Below are positions 52,292 to 61,411 of a DNA stretch of 64,000 nt, piece by piece. Under the pieces are notes generated by a model. That model was not told where the DNA came from. It was given only the letters and a program-made list of their open reading frames with translations, and did not search any database. Location: the NCBI GenBank assembly GCA_023957235.1, contig JAMLHI010000003.1:62001-126000 (forward strand). The letters run 5' to 3'. Source of the stretch: Chitinophagales bacterium (GTDB taxonomy: Bacteria; Bacteroidota; Bacteroidia; Chitinophagales; JADIYW01). How positions within the stretch are numbered: the first letter of the stretch is position 1; every line of letters begins with the position of its first letter. Both the position numbers and the translations under genes were made by a program.

Positions 52292-53698
52292 TTATTTTTT
52301 GAGCTTCAAATTTACAACATTCTCGATGTGAAAAGTTTGAGGGAACATATCTACTGGCTGTACTTCAGTAATTTCATATTTTTCAGACAAAAGGCCCAAA
52401 TCTCTTGCTTGTGTAGCTGGATTGCAACTGACATAGACAATCTGATTGGGTGTAGCTTTTAAAAGTATATCTATGACTTTTTCATGCATGCCAGCTCGTG
52501 GAGGGTCAGTAATGACAACGTCTGGTTTGCCGTGAAGTTGAATAAATTCTTCATCCAAAATGTTTTCAACAGGAGCAACAACAAAATTAGCATTCTGTAT
52601 GTTGTTCAGTTGCATATTGAATTTGGCATCTGCAATGGCTTCCTCCACAGTTTCAATACCTATTACTTTTTTTGCAGTCTGTGCGACATATAATGCAATT
52701 GTTCCTGTGCCTGTATATAAGTCATAAACAATATCATCAGGATAGATAGTCGCCATTCCTTTGACAATATCATAAAGATTTTTTGCCTGTTTTGAATTGG
52801 TTTGAAAAAATGACTTAGGGCCAATCTTATATTTTAGATTTCCCAATTGCTCTGTCAAAAAAGGTTCTCCCGAATAGTTGATAATATCCAAATCGTATAA
52901 AGTATCATTTTTCTTCGTATTTACTACATAGTTGAGAGAGATAATTTGAGGAAACTGAGCCTTCACTGATTCTAGTAAGCCCAAAATATTATTCTCTTCA
53001 TTTTTACCAAAAGAAAGAATCATCATCCATTCTCCAGCTATATTATTTCTAAGGATTAAATTCCTTAATAAACCATCATGATTTTTGACGTCATAAAATG
53101 AAAGATTATTTGAAATAGCATAAGTGTAAATAAAATTTCTTATTTGATTGCCGATATCTTCTTGTAGATGACATTTATTGATTTGCATGACACCATCAAA
53201 TCTTCCAGGCACATGAAATCCTAAAGCTCGACGATCAAAATCTTTCTCGCTATCTATCTGTTCTTGAGTGAGCCAAGCTTTATTACTAAACGTATATTCC
53301 ATTTTGTTTCTGTAAGAGTACACATCTGATGCGCCTATGATTGGCTGAATCTTGGGGTGCTGCAAATGTCCTATTCTTTGAAATGATTCTTCTACTATCT
53401 GATGTTTGAATTCCAATTGCTGTTCATAAGGAATATGTTGCCAACGACAGCCACCACAAGTGCCAAAATGCTCGCAGACAGGTTTTTGTCTGTAAGAGGC
53501 TGCCTTTTTTATTTCGATGATTGAAGCAATGGCATAATCTTTTTTATTTGTACTTGTTTGTACATTGACTACATCTCCGGGAGTAGCATAATCTACAAAA
53601 ATCACCTTGCCGTCTTTACGGCCTATAGCCCTGCCTTCTGCAGCCATTTTTGAGATTTCCAAATCCTCTATAATGACCCTTTTGTTTGCTTTTCTCAC
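52292..53698 (-). CDS. rlmD: 23S rRNA (uracil-C5)-methyltransferase RlmD
   Basis: A 468-residue SAM enzyme of the TrmA/RumA family. The TRAM domain comes first (EISKMAAEGRAIGRKDGKV, about 14-32). The iron-sulfur cysteines include 75, 81 and 84 (CEHFGTCGGC). SAM-binding YDLYTGTGTIALY and the nucleophile in VYVSCNPATQARDL are in the C-terminal half. The start is GTG at 53698, only 4 bases from the -7 box. In Bacteroidota the family is usually called RlmD, but TrmFO-independent tRNA or rRNA specificity is not certain. Confidence 0.92.
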   Translation of the reverse strand: MRKANKRVIIEDLEISKMAAEGRAIGRKDGKVIFVDYATPGDVVNVQTSTNKKDYAIASIIEIKKAASYRQKPVCEHFGTCGGCRWQHIPYEQQLEFKHQIVEESFQRIGHLQHPKIQPIIGASDVYSYRNKMEYTFSNKAWLTQEQIDSEKDFDRRALGFHVPGRFDGVMQINKCHLQEDIGNQIRNFIYTYAISNNLSFYDVKNHDGLLRNLILRNNIAGEWMMILSFGKNEENNILGLLESVKAQFPQIISLNYVVNTKKNDTLYDLDIINYSGEPFLTEQLGNLKYKIGPKSFFQTNSKQAKNLYDIVKGMATIYPDDIVYDLYTGTGTIALYVAQTAKKVIGIETVEEAIADAKFNMQLNNIQNANFVVAPVENILDEEFIQLHGKPDVVITDPPRAGMHEKVIDILLKATPNQIVYVSCNPATQARDLGLLSEKYEITEVQPVDMFPQTFHIENVVNLKLKK

Positions 53699-53702
53699 AA
53701 GG

Positions 53703-53710
53703 CAAATATA
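53703..53710 (-). promoter_or_regulatory. rlmD promoter -7 element (TATATTTG on the minus strand)
   Basis: CAAATATA on the plus strand. The match is exact, 4 bases before the GTG start, and implies a leaderless mRNA or a later start. Confidence 0.5.
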
Positions 53711-53892
53711 CTAAAAGACCCGAGATATTAAATTTGGGCTAGCTCATTTGCATTTGAATGCAATAGGGAAGTACACTGGCTATTAAGTGTAGCGAAAGTC
53801 AATTATCATTTTTGCTTTATCTTAAACAGATAATTTTTAATGGCTTGGCTACTAATTGTTTCTATTAATTTTCAATAGATTAATCTTTCACT

Positions 53893-53900
53893 TACCTTTG
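53893..53900 (+). promoter_or_regulatory. gatC promoter -7 element (TACCTTTG) and RBS
   Basis: An exact TAnnTTTG match 19 bases before the ATG. The leader has AGGAGAAGAG directly before the ATG, one of the few Shine-Dalgarno-like sequences in the window. Confidence 0.6.
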
Positions 53901-53919
53901 TAGCTTAATAGGAGAAGAG

Positions 53920-54216
53920 ATGATTGTAGATGATAAAATAATTTTACATTTGGCAGAACTGGCTAAGTTGGAATTTTCAGATGTTGAACGCATTGAAATC
54001 AAAAAGGATTTAGAAAAAATATTTTCCTTCATGGAGCAGTTAAAGTCGGTAAATACTGATAATGTCGAACCACTTATTTATGTTAATGATGATGTTAATG
54101 TGGTCAGAGAAGATATTGTTGTTCATCCTATTACTAAAGATGAAGCATTGTCAAATGCACCTATTCATGACTCTGATTATATTAAAGTCCCTAAATTTGT
54201 CACTCACAGGTCTTAG
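53920..54216 (+). CDS. gatC: Asp/Glu-tRNA amidotransferase subunit GatC
   Basis: A 98-residue C subunit of the GatCAB amidotransferase, which corrects mischarged Glu-tRNA-Gln and Asp-tRNA-Asn. The pattern [14 protein letters not shown], the linker [15 protein letters not shown], and the final [10 protein letters not shown] are characteristic. gatA and gatB are not in the window. The ABC ATPase gene starts 8 bases after its stop. Confidence 0.95.
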   Translation: MIVDDKIILHLAELAKLEFSDVERIEIKKDLEKIFSFMEQLKSVNTDNVEPLIYVNDDVNVVREDIVVHPITKDEALSNAPIHDSDYIKVPKFVTHRS

Positions 54217-54224
54217 GGTATTGT

Positions 54225-54941
54225 ATGGCTGATATTATCCGTTTAGAAGGAATTACCCGCAATTTTAAAATGGGCTTGGAAGAACTTCAAGTATTAAAAG
54301 GTATTCAGTTGAGTATAAAGCAAAATGAATATGTGGCACTTATGGGACCTTCTGGTAGTGGAAAATCTACTTTGATGAATATATTAGGCTGTCTAGATAC
54401 ACCTTCTGGTGGCAAATACTGGTTAGATGGGTTGGATGTGAGTACTATGGATGATGATGCATTAGCTGATGTCAGGAATAAAAAAATTGGATTTATTTTT
54501 CAAACTTTTAATTTGATACCTAGACTAAGTACATTGGAAAATGTGGCTTTGCCATTGATTTATTCAGGAATACCCAAAAAAGAACGAATAGAACGAGCTA
54601 AATCTGTCTTGGAGAAAGTAGGACTATCTGATAGGATAGGACACAAGCCTAATGAGTTGTCTGGTGGACAGCGTCAAAGAGTAGCTATTGCAAGAGCATT
54701 AGTTAATCAGCCTTCTTTGTTGTTGGCAGATGAACCAACAGGAAATCTTGATTCCAAAACTTCTTATGAAATAATGGCATTATTTGAACAGTTGTATGAC
54801 CAAGGAAACACGATAGTTATTGTGACGCATGAAGAAGATATTGCCGAATATACACACAGGATTGTGCGTTTAAGAGATGGAAATATTGAAGGAGATCAAC
54901 CTAATGGCCATGTCAAGCGTTCTCAATTTTTACAAATCTAA
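54225..54941 (+). CDS. ABC transporter ATP-binding protein, LolD/MacB type
   Basis: A 238-residue ATPase. Walker [10 protein letters not shown] (about 41-49), Q-loop [10 protein letters not shown], signature [12 protein letters not shown] (near 143), Walker [14 protein letters not shown]. The [15 protein letters not shown] segment and length place it in the LolD/MacB/FtsE group that moves lipoproteins or drives membrane extrusion. The permease gene is not adjacent, so the substrate is unknown. Confidence 0.88.
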   Translation: MADIIRLEGITRNFKMGLEELQVLKGIQLSIKQNEYVALMGPSGSGKSTLMNILGCLDTPSGGKYWLDGLDVSTMDDDALADVRNKKIGFIFQTFNLIPRLSTLENVALPLIYSGIPKKERIERAKSVLEKVGLSDRIGHKPNELSGGQRQRVAIARALVNQPSLLLADEPTGNLDSKTSYEIMALFEQLYDQGNTIVIVTHEEDIAEYTHRIVRLRDGNIEGDQPNGHVKRSQFLQI

Positions 54942-54976
54942 TTTTTATTCACTTCTTTTAAGATCAGACATTCATC

Positions 54977-55519
54977 ATGAAAGTATATACGAAGAAAGGA
55001 GATAATGGGGAAACTTCACTATATGGAGGGACTCGTGTACCCAAAAATCATATCAGAATTGAAGCTTATGGAACTGTGGATGAATTAAACTCTTGTGTGG
55101 GAGTTGTAATGGCTTATTTGCAAAGAGAAGAAGAAATTACTTTTTGGCAAGGAGTACAAAGTAGATTGTTTGATATTGGTGCAATTTTAGCTACAGATGG
55201 ACGAAAGAAATCTCTTTTTTTACCTGAAGTAAAAGAGGAACATATTGAAGAATTAGAAAGGGAAATTGATGTCTTAGAGGAAGGTCTTGAACCGCTTAAA
55301 CATTTTATTCTACCATCTGGACATATCTCAGTCGCACAATGTCATGTTGCTAGAACTGTCTGTAGAAGAGCAGAGAGAGCTGTAGTGGCACTTGGACAAG
55401 AGGAAGAGTTGTCACAAGTATTGGTAAAGTACTTAAATAGACTGTCAGACTTACTATTTGTCATGTCAAGAGAGCTTGGCAGAAGATTTGATGTGAAGGA
55501 GTTGAAATGGATACCATGA
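54977..55519 (+). CDS. ATP:cob(I)alamin adenosyltransferase, PduO type
   Basis: A 180-residue enzyme that makes adenosylcobalamin. The N-terminal motif TKKGDNGETSLYGGTRVPK and EAYGTVDELNSCVG, and later CRRAERAVVAL and RLSDLLFVMSR, are PduO/MMAB signatures. It starts 36 bases after the ATPase gene. There is no B12 riboswitch in that short gap. Confidence 0.93.
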   Translation: MKVYTKKGDNGETSLYGGTRVPKNHIRIEAYGTVDELNSCVGVVMAYLQREEEITFWQGVQSRLFDIGAILATDGRKKSLFLPEVKEEHIEELEREIDVLEEGLEPLKHFILPSGHISVAQCHVARTVCRRAERAVVALGQEEELSQVLVKYLNRLSDLLFVMSRELGRRFDVKELKWIP

Positions 55520-55608
55520 TGCTGTGGAAAACAAAATTTTGTGGATAAACATTTTCGTTATAAAAGAATATTTTTTTTAATATTGAATAAAATTAACATA
55601 GTAAAAGT

Positions 55609-55830
55609 ATGTATTGGACATTAGAATTGGCTTCATATTTAGAAGATGCGCCATGGCCAGCATCTAAAGACGAATTGATTGACTTTGCGATTCGTTGTGG
55701 TGCGCCAATTGAAGTGATTGAAAATCTTCAGGAATTAGAGGAAGAGGAAGAGATTTATGAAGGAATTGAAGATATTTGGCCGGATTATCCGACTAAAGAA
55801 GACTTTCTTTTCAATGAAGATGAGTATTAA
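55609..55830 (+). CDS. DUF2795-family small acidic protein
   Basis: A 73-residue acidic protein with WTLELASYLEDAPWPASKDEL and FAIRCGAPIEVIENLQEL, matching the DUF2795 family common in Bacteroidota. A Glu/Asp-rich C-terminus follows. The function is unknown. It is closely followed by a hairpin terminator. Confidence 0.88.
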   Translation: MYWTLELASYLEDAPWPASKDELIDFAIRCGAPIEVIENLQELEEEEEIYEGIEDIWPDYPTKEDFLFNEDEY

Positions 55831-55853
55831 ATTTTATAGAGAATAATTGTAAT

Positions 55854-55879
55854 GGTCGTCTGTAAAGGCGACCTTTTTT
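55854..55879 (+). terminator. Terminator after the DUF2795 gene
   Basis: Stem GGTCGTC / GGCGACC (7 bp with one G-T pair), 6-base loop, T6 tail. Confidence 0.8.
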
Positions 55880-55927
55880 ATTCAACACCCTCAACATGGT
55901 TTTATTTTACACTTTAATTTATTCTTC

Positions 55928-56782
55928 ATGAATCACAATGAAGTTATTAATGATACATTGTTAGAATTGTCTTATTGGGAAAAAATCAGCAAGGAATTGT
56001 ATGAGTTATTGATTACCAAAGGAATCGAGTTGTTGTTGTCTCTTCTGTTATTGTTTATTGGCTTTTTTATTATAGGGAAAATTGCCAAAGCTATCAAAAT
56101 TGGTATTTACAAAAAGACAAATGATATTGCGGTAAGCGAATTTATAGAGCAAAGTAGTAGGATTGTTTTAAAAATAATGCTGCTCTTGACGGTAGCTTCT
56201 CAATTGGGTGTCCAGACTACATCTTTTGTTGCAGCAATTGGGGCGGCTGGATTGGCTATCGGTATGGCACTTCAAGGGAGCTTGGCAAATTTCGCTGGAG
56301 GGGTTCTGATTTTAGTATTTAAACCTTTTAAAGTAGGAGATAGTATTACAAGTATGGGGTTTTCGGGAGAAGTGATAAGTTTGAATATTTTACACACTAG
56401 ATTATTGACTGGGGATAATAAGTTGGTCGTTCTTCCCAATGGGCAAGTTGCCAATAATAGTGTGGTGAATGCATCTAATCAGAAAAGGAGAAGAGCAGAG
56501 TTTTCCATTTTTGTAAAGTATTCAATAGATATATCTAAAGTGAGGTTGATAATTTTATCAGTACTTCAAGAGGATAAAACAATATATGAAAATCCCAGTC
56601 CAACGGTTGTGGTAGAAGAATTAAGGGAAAATAATATTCACTTGCTTGTTAGATTTTGGACAGATAACGGTAAGCAATCAGAAGCCCTAAATATGGCACT
56701 TGAAAATATTAAATTGAAATTTGAAGAACATCATATTGATATGAGTTCAAGTCAAACTATGATTGAGTTGATTCAAAAGTAG
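55928..56782 (+). CDS. mscS: Small-conductance mechanosensitive channel MscS
   Basis: A 284-residue inner-membrane osmotic safety valve. Three helices come first (about 27-125); the pore helix region is AAIGAAGLAIGMALQGSLANFAGG (near 103-126). The MscS beta domain carries FKPFKVGDSI and VLPNGQVANNSVVNAS. The C-terminal alpha/beta domain follows. Length and motifs are standard. It ends 4 bases from the convergent porX. Confidence 0.93.
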   Translation: MNHNEVINDTLLELSYWEKISKELYELLITKGIELLLSLLLLFIGFFIIGKIAKAIKIGIYKKTNDIAVSEFIEQSSRIVLKIMLLLTVASQLGVQTTSFVAAIGAAGLAIGMALQGSLANFAGGVLILVFKPFKVGDSITSMGFSGEVISLNILHTRLLTGDNKLVVLPNGQVANNSVVNASNQKRRRAEFSIFVKYSIDISKVRLIILSVLQEDKTIYENPSPTVVVEELRENNIHLLVRFWTDNGKQSEALNMALENIKLKFEEHHIDMSSSQTMIELIQK

Positions 56783-56786
56783 AAAA

Positions 56787-58340
56787 TCATTTATTCTCAA
56801 ATACTATAAACGGCACAATCATTTCTTCCATTGAAATACCACCATGTTGAAATGTGTTTTTATAGTAATTGGCATAATAATTATAATTATTGGGATAGCA
56901 TAAGTAACAATCTTCTTTTGCAAAGATATATACACTACTGATATTGCTCTGAGGAAGCATGGCTTCAGCTGGTTTTTTTACCTCAAAGATTTCCTTGAAA
57001 TTATAATTCAGACTTTTGCCCGTCTTATATCTCAGATTAGTAGTCGTATTTTTGTCTCCTATTACTTTTAATGGGGTTTTTACTCTTATTGTTCCGTGGT
57101 CGGCAGTTACAATAATTCTTACCTTTTTATCTTTTAGCTTTTGTAATGCATTAAATAATGGCGAATGGTCAAACCAAGATACCGTAAGTGAGCGATAAGC
57201 TGCTTCATCACTAGCTAGCTCCTTTAAAACCTCCATTTCTGTTCGGGCATGAGAGAGCATATCTACAAAATTATAGACGATAGCATTGAATTTGGTATTC
57301 ATTAAGTTGAGGATATCATCTTCTAGTTCCTTACCAATTTTATTAGTTGTCACTTTGGTGAAAGACATTTTGCCTTGGAACCGAAAGTTTTTCAATTGTT
57401 CTTCTAAAAAAAATTGTTCATGCAAGTTTTTGCTTTCTTCTTCATCATCAAAAAACCATTTGTCAGCATGTTTTTGATAAATTTCTAATGGTGTAAGTCC
57501 AGAGAATATAGCGTTTCGACTGTATTGAGTAGTAGCAGGAAGTATAGAGTAAAAATGATCTTCTTTTACTTTCTTAAATAGTTCGTTAAAAAAAGGTTCG
57601 ATGGATTTATATTGGTCATACCTTAAATTATCAATTAATAAAAAGAATGTTGGGATATCGTCATTAAGGTATTCTTTGACTTTATTTCTTAACAAAGTAT
57701 TTGATAGAGTAGGAGCATCTTTGTCCTGAGCACTGACCCACTGGAGATAATTTTTCTTAATATATTTAAAAAACTCCCTATTGGCGTCTGATTTCTGCAT
57801 ATCCAAGATTTCTTGCATCTCCTGATTGTCAGTTAGGTCAAGTTGCAATTCCCAAAAGATAAGTTGTCTATATAAATCAGCCCATTCCTGATGAGTCATT
57901 TCATTATTGATTTGCATCATGATTTTTTGAAACTCCTGCCTATAAGTGTTGCCAGTTTTCTCTGATATCAATCTTTTGTTATCAATTATCTTTTTTAATG
58001 AAAGTAAAATTTGTTGAGGTTTGACAGGCTTGATTAAATAATCTGAAATCTGTGAGCCAATCGCTTCTTCCATCAGATATTCTTCTTCGTTTTTTGTGAT
58101 GAGTACTACTGGAATATCCTGAGAAATTAATTTAATACGTGATAGCGTTTCCAATCCTGAAATACCAGGCATACTTTCATCTAGAAATACAATATCGTAT
58201 TGATGAGCTTGAAATTTTTCTAAAGCATCAATACCATTTGTGACTGGAGTCACAGAATAGCCTTTTTGTTCGAGAAACATGATTTGTGGCTTTAGTAAAT
58301 CTATTTCGTCATCTGCCCATAGGATATTTATTTCAGACAT
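56787..58340 (-). CDS. porX: T9SS regulator PorX (response regulator with PglZ domain)
   Basis: A 517-residue response regulator. The receiver domain (1-120) has acidic pair D10-D11, phospho-acceptor Asp54 (VFLDESMPG) and the conserved Lys in YLIKPVKP. The rest is a PglZ-type alkaline-phosphatase-fold domain (FFLLIDNLRYDQY near 238, IIVTADHGT near 415). PorX with the PorY kinase controls T9SS gene expression; the PglZ domain of PorX has phosphodiesterase activity in studied species. No porY is in the window. Confidence 0.92.
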   Translation of the reverse strand: MSEINILWADDEIDLLKPQIMFLEQKGYSVTPVTNGIDALEKFQAHQYDIVFLDESMPGISGLETLSRIKLISQDIPVVLITKNEEEYLMEEAIGSQISDYLIKPVKPQQILLSLKKIIDNKRLISEKTGNTYRQEFQKIMMQINNEMTHQEWADLYRQLIFWELQLDLTDNQEMQEILDMQKSDANREFFKYIKKNYLQWVSAQDKDAPTLSNTLLRNKVKEYLNDDIPTFFLLIDNLRYDQYKSIEPFFNELFKKVKEDHFYSILPATTQYSRNAIFSGLTPLEIYQKHADKWFFDDEEESKNLHEQFFLEEQLKNFRFQGKMSFTKVTTNKIGKELEDDILNLMNTKFNAIVYNFVDMLSHARTEMEVLKELASDEAAYRSLTVSWFDHSPLFNALQKLKDKKVRIIVTADHGTIRVKTPLKVIGDKNTTTNLRYKTGKSLNYNFKEIFEVKKPAEAMLPQSNISSVYIFAKEDCYLCYPNNYNYYANYYKNTFQHGGISMEEMIVPFIVFENK

Positions 58341-58610
58341 ATTGTATTTGGGTATTGGTTAAAGTAAAGTGTAGTTTTGAACTTTTTGATGCTTATTGTT
58401 TTTATTATCTATTGAAAAAATATATTTTTTCCCATCTTCAAATCTACAAAAAATATATATAGAAGCTAATTGGCCAAATATTATTTAATGTTATATCAGA
58501 AAGCTTTTAATGGCTTTTGTGGATTTTAAATTTTTGTTTCAAACGACCCTTTTACCTACTATCTAATAGGGAGAAGGCAATAAGAAAACGATCATTAAAT
58601 GATTATCGTA
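58341..58610. other. Intergenic region downstream of a small gene and upstream of porX
   Basis: 270 AT-rich bases. A minus-strand TAGATTTG (complement 58439-58446) matches the -7 consensus and could serve porX with a leader near 95 bases; no spaced -33 box is visible. Nothing else is seen. Confidence 0.4.
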
Positions 58611-59027
58611 TTAATAATGGAGAATTTTTTTGACACATTGTAGTATCTCTTCAGTGTCTTCATGAGAATGCAGTTTTTCTGCTACTTCTTTTGAAAAAGA
58701 ATAAAAGAATTCTTTTAGTTCTGGATTTATTTCAGCTTCTTTTTTCTTGATGAAATTGGAGAAACTGTCTATTGCAAATTTGGAGCTTAATCCGTGAGAA
58801 ATGAGCCAGTTTAATATGAGTTCAGTTTGAGATATAGTCTGAGATTCATCTGATTGTGTGATAGAAATAGATGTATATAAAGGGCTAATCAATTCATTTT
58901 TCAAAAGTTTAATTCTTTCTTTTGATATACGATTTGAATAAGTAGCTATGGCATATATTAAATAACCAAGGCTTCTATATAATTCAATTTCTGATATTTT
59001 TGTTTCAGGTTGATTCAATTTGACCAA
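58611..59027 (-). CDS. Uncharacterised 138-residue helical protein
   Basis: A small soluble protein, all-helical by composition (YRSLGYLIYAIATYSNRISKE ... FSKEVAEKLHSHEDTEEIL). The layout is loosely like TerB-type proteins but I cannot confirm it. The only start in frame at the N-terminus is TTG at 59027. It sits between pfkA and porX on the same strand, 58 bases after pfkA, with a near-consensus -7 sequence (GATATTTG) between. Confidence 0.5.
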   Translation of the reverse strand: MVKLNQPETKISEIELYRSLGYLIYAIATYSNRISKERIKLLKNELISPLYTSISITQSDESQTISQTELILNWLISHGLSSKFAIDSFSNFIKKKEAEINPELKEFFYSFSKEVAEKLHSHEDTEEILQCVKKILHY

Positions 59028-59085
59028 TTTGTGGACAAATATCTCCAGATTAAATGATATGAAATGTGAGTAAACTTACATTCTG

Positions 59086-60063
59086 CTATTTTGATAAGAT
59101 TTTTAAATTTTTAATGATGTTATCATCAATTTTTAGCTTTCTACTTCCTATATTTTCCAATGGTGTATATTGTATATTTTCATGAATAACACCTGCCATG
59201 ACATTTTTAAGTTCAGAATTGACAGCTTCAATTGATGCAATTCCCAGTTTTGTGGCTAGATTTCTGTCCCTGCATGTAGGTGAACCACCTCTTTGTATAT
59301 GGCCCAAAATGCTCACTCCAGTATAAATATTCGGGTATTTTTGTTGGATAGTTTTTTCTAAACGATATGCGCCTCCTATTTCATCACCTTCTGCAACTAC
59401 GACTATATAAGAACTGTTTTTCCAATTTTTCTTTTGTTCGATAGTGTCATATAAAAGTTGTAAGTCACGATTTGTTTCGGGGATGATAATCCCTTCTGCT
59501 CCTGTAGCTATTCCTGCTTCTAATGCAATATAGCCAGCATTCCTTCCCATGACTTCAACAAAAAACAAACGGTGATGAGAAGTGGCTGTATCTCTTATTC
59601 TGTCGATTGCTTCCATGGCAATATTGGTTGCTGTATCAAATCCAATAGAGAAGTCAGTTCCAGTAATATCATTGTCTATCGTTTTGGGTATTCCTATGAC
59701 ATTTATTCCACTTTCTTTTGCTAGTACTTGAGCTCCTCTCATAGAACCATCACCACCGATTAGAATCAGATGTTCAATATTGTGCTTTTTGAGATTTTGA
59801 TAAGCAATTTGTCTAAACTTTTCTTCTTTAAATCGCTCACTTCTAGAAGATTGTAAGATTGTGCCACCTTTGCTAATGATATTGCTGACAGAGCCTGAGT
59901 GTAGTGGTAAGAATGCTTCGTCAATGAGCCCTTCGTAACCTTTTTCTATCCCAATAATCTTATATTGATAAAAGGATGCTGCCCTCACTGCTGCCCGAAT
60001 AGCAGCATTTAATCCAGGGACATCTCCACCTGAAGTCATTATTGCTATATGAGATTTGGTCAT
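59086..60063 (-). CDS. pfkA: 6-phosphofructokinase
   Basis: A 325-residue glycolytic enzyme. The nucleotide site is TSGGDVPGLNAAIR (usual form GGDAPGMN) and GGDGSMRGA; the catalytic PKTIDNDI; the fructose-6-phosphate site EVMGRNAGYIAL; ILGHIQRGGSPTCRDR. The glycine of GGDGS indicates the ATP-dependent type. Ala-to-Val in the first motif is unusual. It is 55 bases downstream of the EnvC-like gene's opposite end, in a minus-strand series. Confidence 0.95.
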   Translation of the reverse strand: MTKSHIAIMTSGGDVPGLNAAIRAAVRAASFYQYKIIGIEKGYEGLIDEAFLPLHSGSVSNIISKGGTILQSSRSERFKEEKFRQIAYQNLKKHNIEHLILIGGDGSMRGAQVLAKESGINVIGIPKTIDNDITGTDFSIGFDTATNIAMEAIDRIRDTATSHHRLFFVEVMGRNAGYIALEAGIATGAEGIIIPETNRDLQLLYDTIEQKKNWKNSSYIVVVAEGDEIGGAYRLEKTIQQKYPNIYTGVSILGHIQRGGSPTCRDRNLATKLGIASIEAVNSELKNVMAGVIHENIQYTPLENIGSRKLKIDDNIIKNLKILSK

Positions 60064-60118
60064 TTTAAATATATTTTTAAATAAAAAGAGGAATGAACAA
60101 TAATGGCTTTTTATCCAC

Positions 60119-61411
60119 TTATCGTGCTATCCAAAGTGCTGGATTCTGAAGGATACTTTTCTGCCATATTTCGAAGTGTAACTCTGTTTCGTTTGTTTCT
60201 TCGTCTGTATAAACTTTTCCGATGACTTGTTTGCCTTTAATGACTTGCCCTTTAGATACATTTACACTTTCCAGTTTAGTATATACAGTGAAGTAATCTC
60301 CATGGCTGATGATGATAGCATTTTTATATATTGGATTGCTTATAATACTAATCACTTTGCCTTCAAAGACAGCTCTTACATTGGCATTTTTATCTGTTTT
60401 GATGTCAATCCCTTTGTTATCCATATCTCCTCCATAAACAGGATGTTTATAGGGGCCAAATCCTCGTGAAATGCTACCTCTTTCTACTGGCCAAGGGATT
60501 CTGCCTTTGTTGGCAGCAAAAGTTTGAGAAAGCTTATCCACTTCTGGTGTCGTAGGGCTAGGTTTGCTAGGGGAGACAGGCTTAGATGGGGTAGTCACTG
60601 GTGTATTTCCTTTAGTGGCAGCTTCTTTTTCAGCTTTTGCTAATGCTTCAGCTTCTTTACGTTTTCTTTCTTCTTCTAGTTTTCTCTGTTTTTCAATTTC
60701 TTTAGCAATAATAGCTTGAATTTGAGAGCTAAGTTTAGCAGATTCTTTTTTCTTATCAGCAAGTGCCTTATTGAGGTTAGATTCTTTGACACTTAGTTTG
60801 TCAACAAGTTTGGCTTTTTGAGTTTTGTTCTTGTTTAACTCTGATTCTTGTTTTTTCTGTTGATTTAAAAGATGGACTTGTTTATCTTTTTTTTCTTGAA
60901 TTGAAACAAGTTTACTATTGATTTCATCTTGAGTATGTATGATGGTATCTACTTGTGCTTTTCTGTAATCGCCTACTTTTCTAAGATAATTGAGCCTTCT
61001 CATAGCATCAGAAAATGAATGAGAATTGGCAATAAACATCAATTGGTCTGCTAGTCGATAGGATTTGTAGGTGCCGTAAATTGCTTGTGCATAGTTTTGT
61101 CTAAGAATATTCAATCTGTTTTTGAGTTCTTCAATTTCAAACAGTGTTTTTTGAATTAAAGATTCAAATTCTTTGACTTCTTTAGATGTATTTCCGATTA
61201 GTTCTTTACGCAGTTCGATCTGTTTTTCAAGATTGACAATTTCTTTTAAAGAGCTTTCTTTATTTTTTTGAGTCTGTTGAATAGCTTTTTGAGTCTGTTC
61301 AATCTCTGTTTCTAGTTTTTTTCTCTTTTTTTCCAAAGTTTTTTGATCTTGACCTTTTACGCTAAAAGGTAAGATGAAAGAAAAAGCGATAATGACTAAA
61401 AGATGTTTCAA
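60119..61411 (-). CDS. EnvC-like murein hydrolase activator (degenerate M23)
   Basis: A 430-residue periplasmic protein: signal LLVIIAFSFILPFSVKG, a long coiled coil (about 22-255) rich in Lys/Gln/Glu, a Pro/Thr/Ser linker, then an M23/LytM domain (about 310-430). The zinc ligands are not all there: the first motif reads DNKGIDI where active enzymes have His before GID, and the last reads ELHFEIW instead of HLHFE. It is therefore a probable amidase activator like EnvC, for daughter-cell separation. The start is TTG, overlapping the TGA of the upstream DUF4292 gene (ATTGA). Confidence 0.88.
   Translation of the reverse strand: MKHLLVIIAFSFILPFSVKGQDQKTLEKKRKKLETEIEQTQKAIQQTQKNKESSLKEIVNLEKQIELRKELIGNTSKEVKEFESLIQKTLFEIEELKNRLNILRQNYAQAIYGTYKSYRLADQLMFIANSHSFSDAMRRLNYLRKVGDYRKAQVDTIIHTQDEINSKLVSIQEKKDKQVHLLNQQKKQESELNKNKTQKAKLVDKLSVKESNLNKALADKKKESAKLSSQIQAIIAKEIEKQRKLEEERKRKEAEALAKAEKEAATKGNTPVTTPSKPVSPSKPSPTTPEVDKLSQTFAANKGRIPWPVERGSISRGFGPYKHPVYGGDMDNKGIDIKTDKNANVRAVFEGKVISIISNPIYKNAIIISHGDYFTVYTKLESVNVSKGQVIKGKQVIGKVYTDEETNETELHFEIWQKSILQNPALWIAR

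Noticed and set aside
54942..54976. Cobalamin riboswitch before the adenosyltransferase
   Set aside because: The gap is too short and shows no B12-box sequence.
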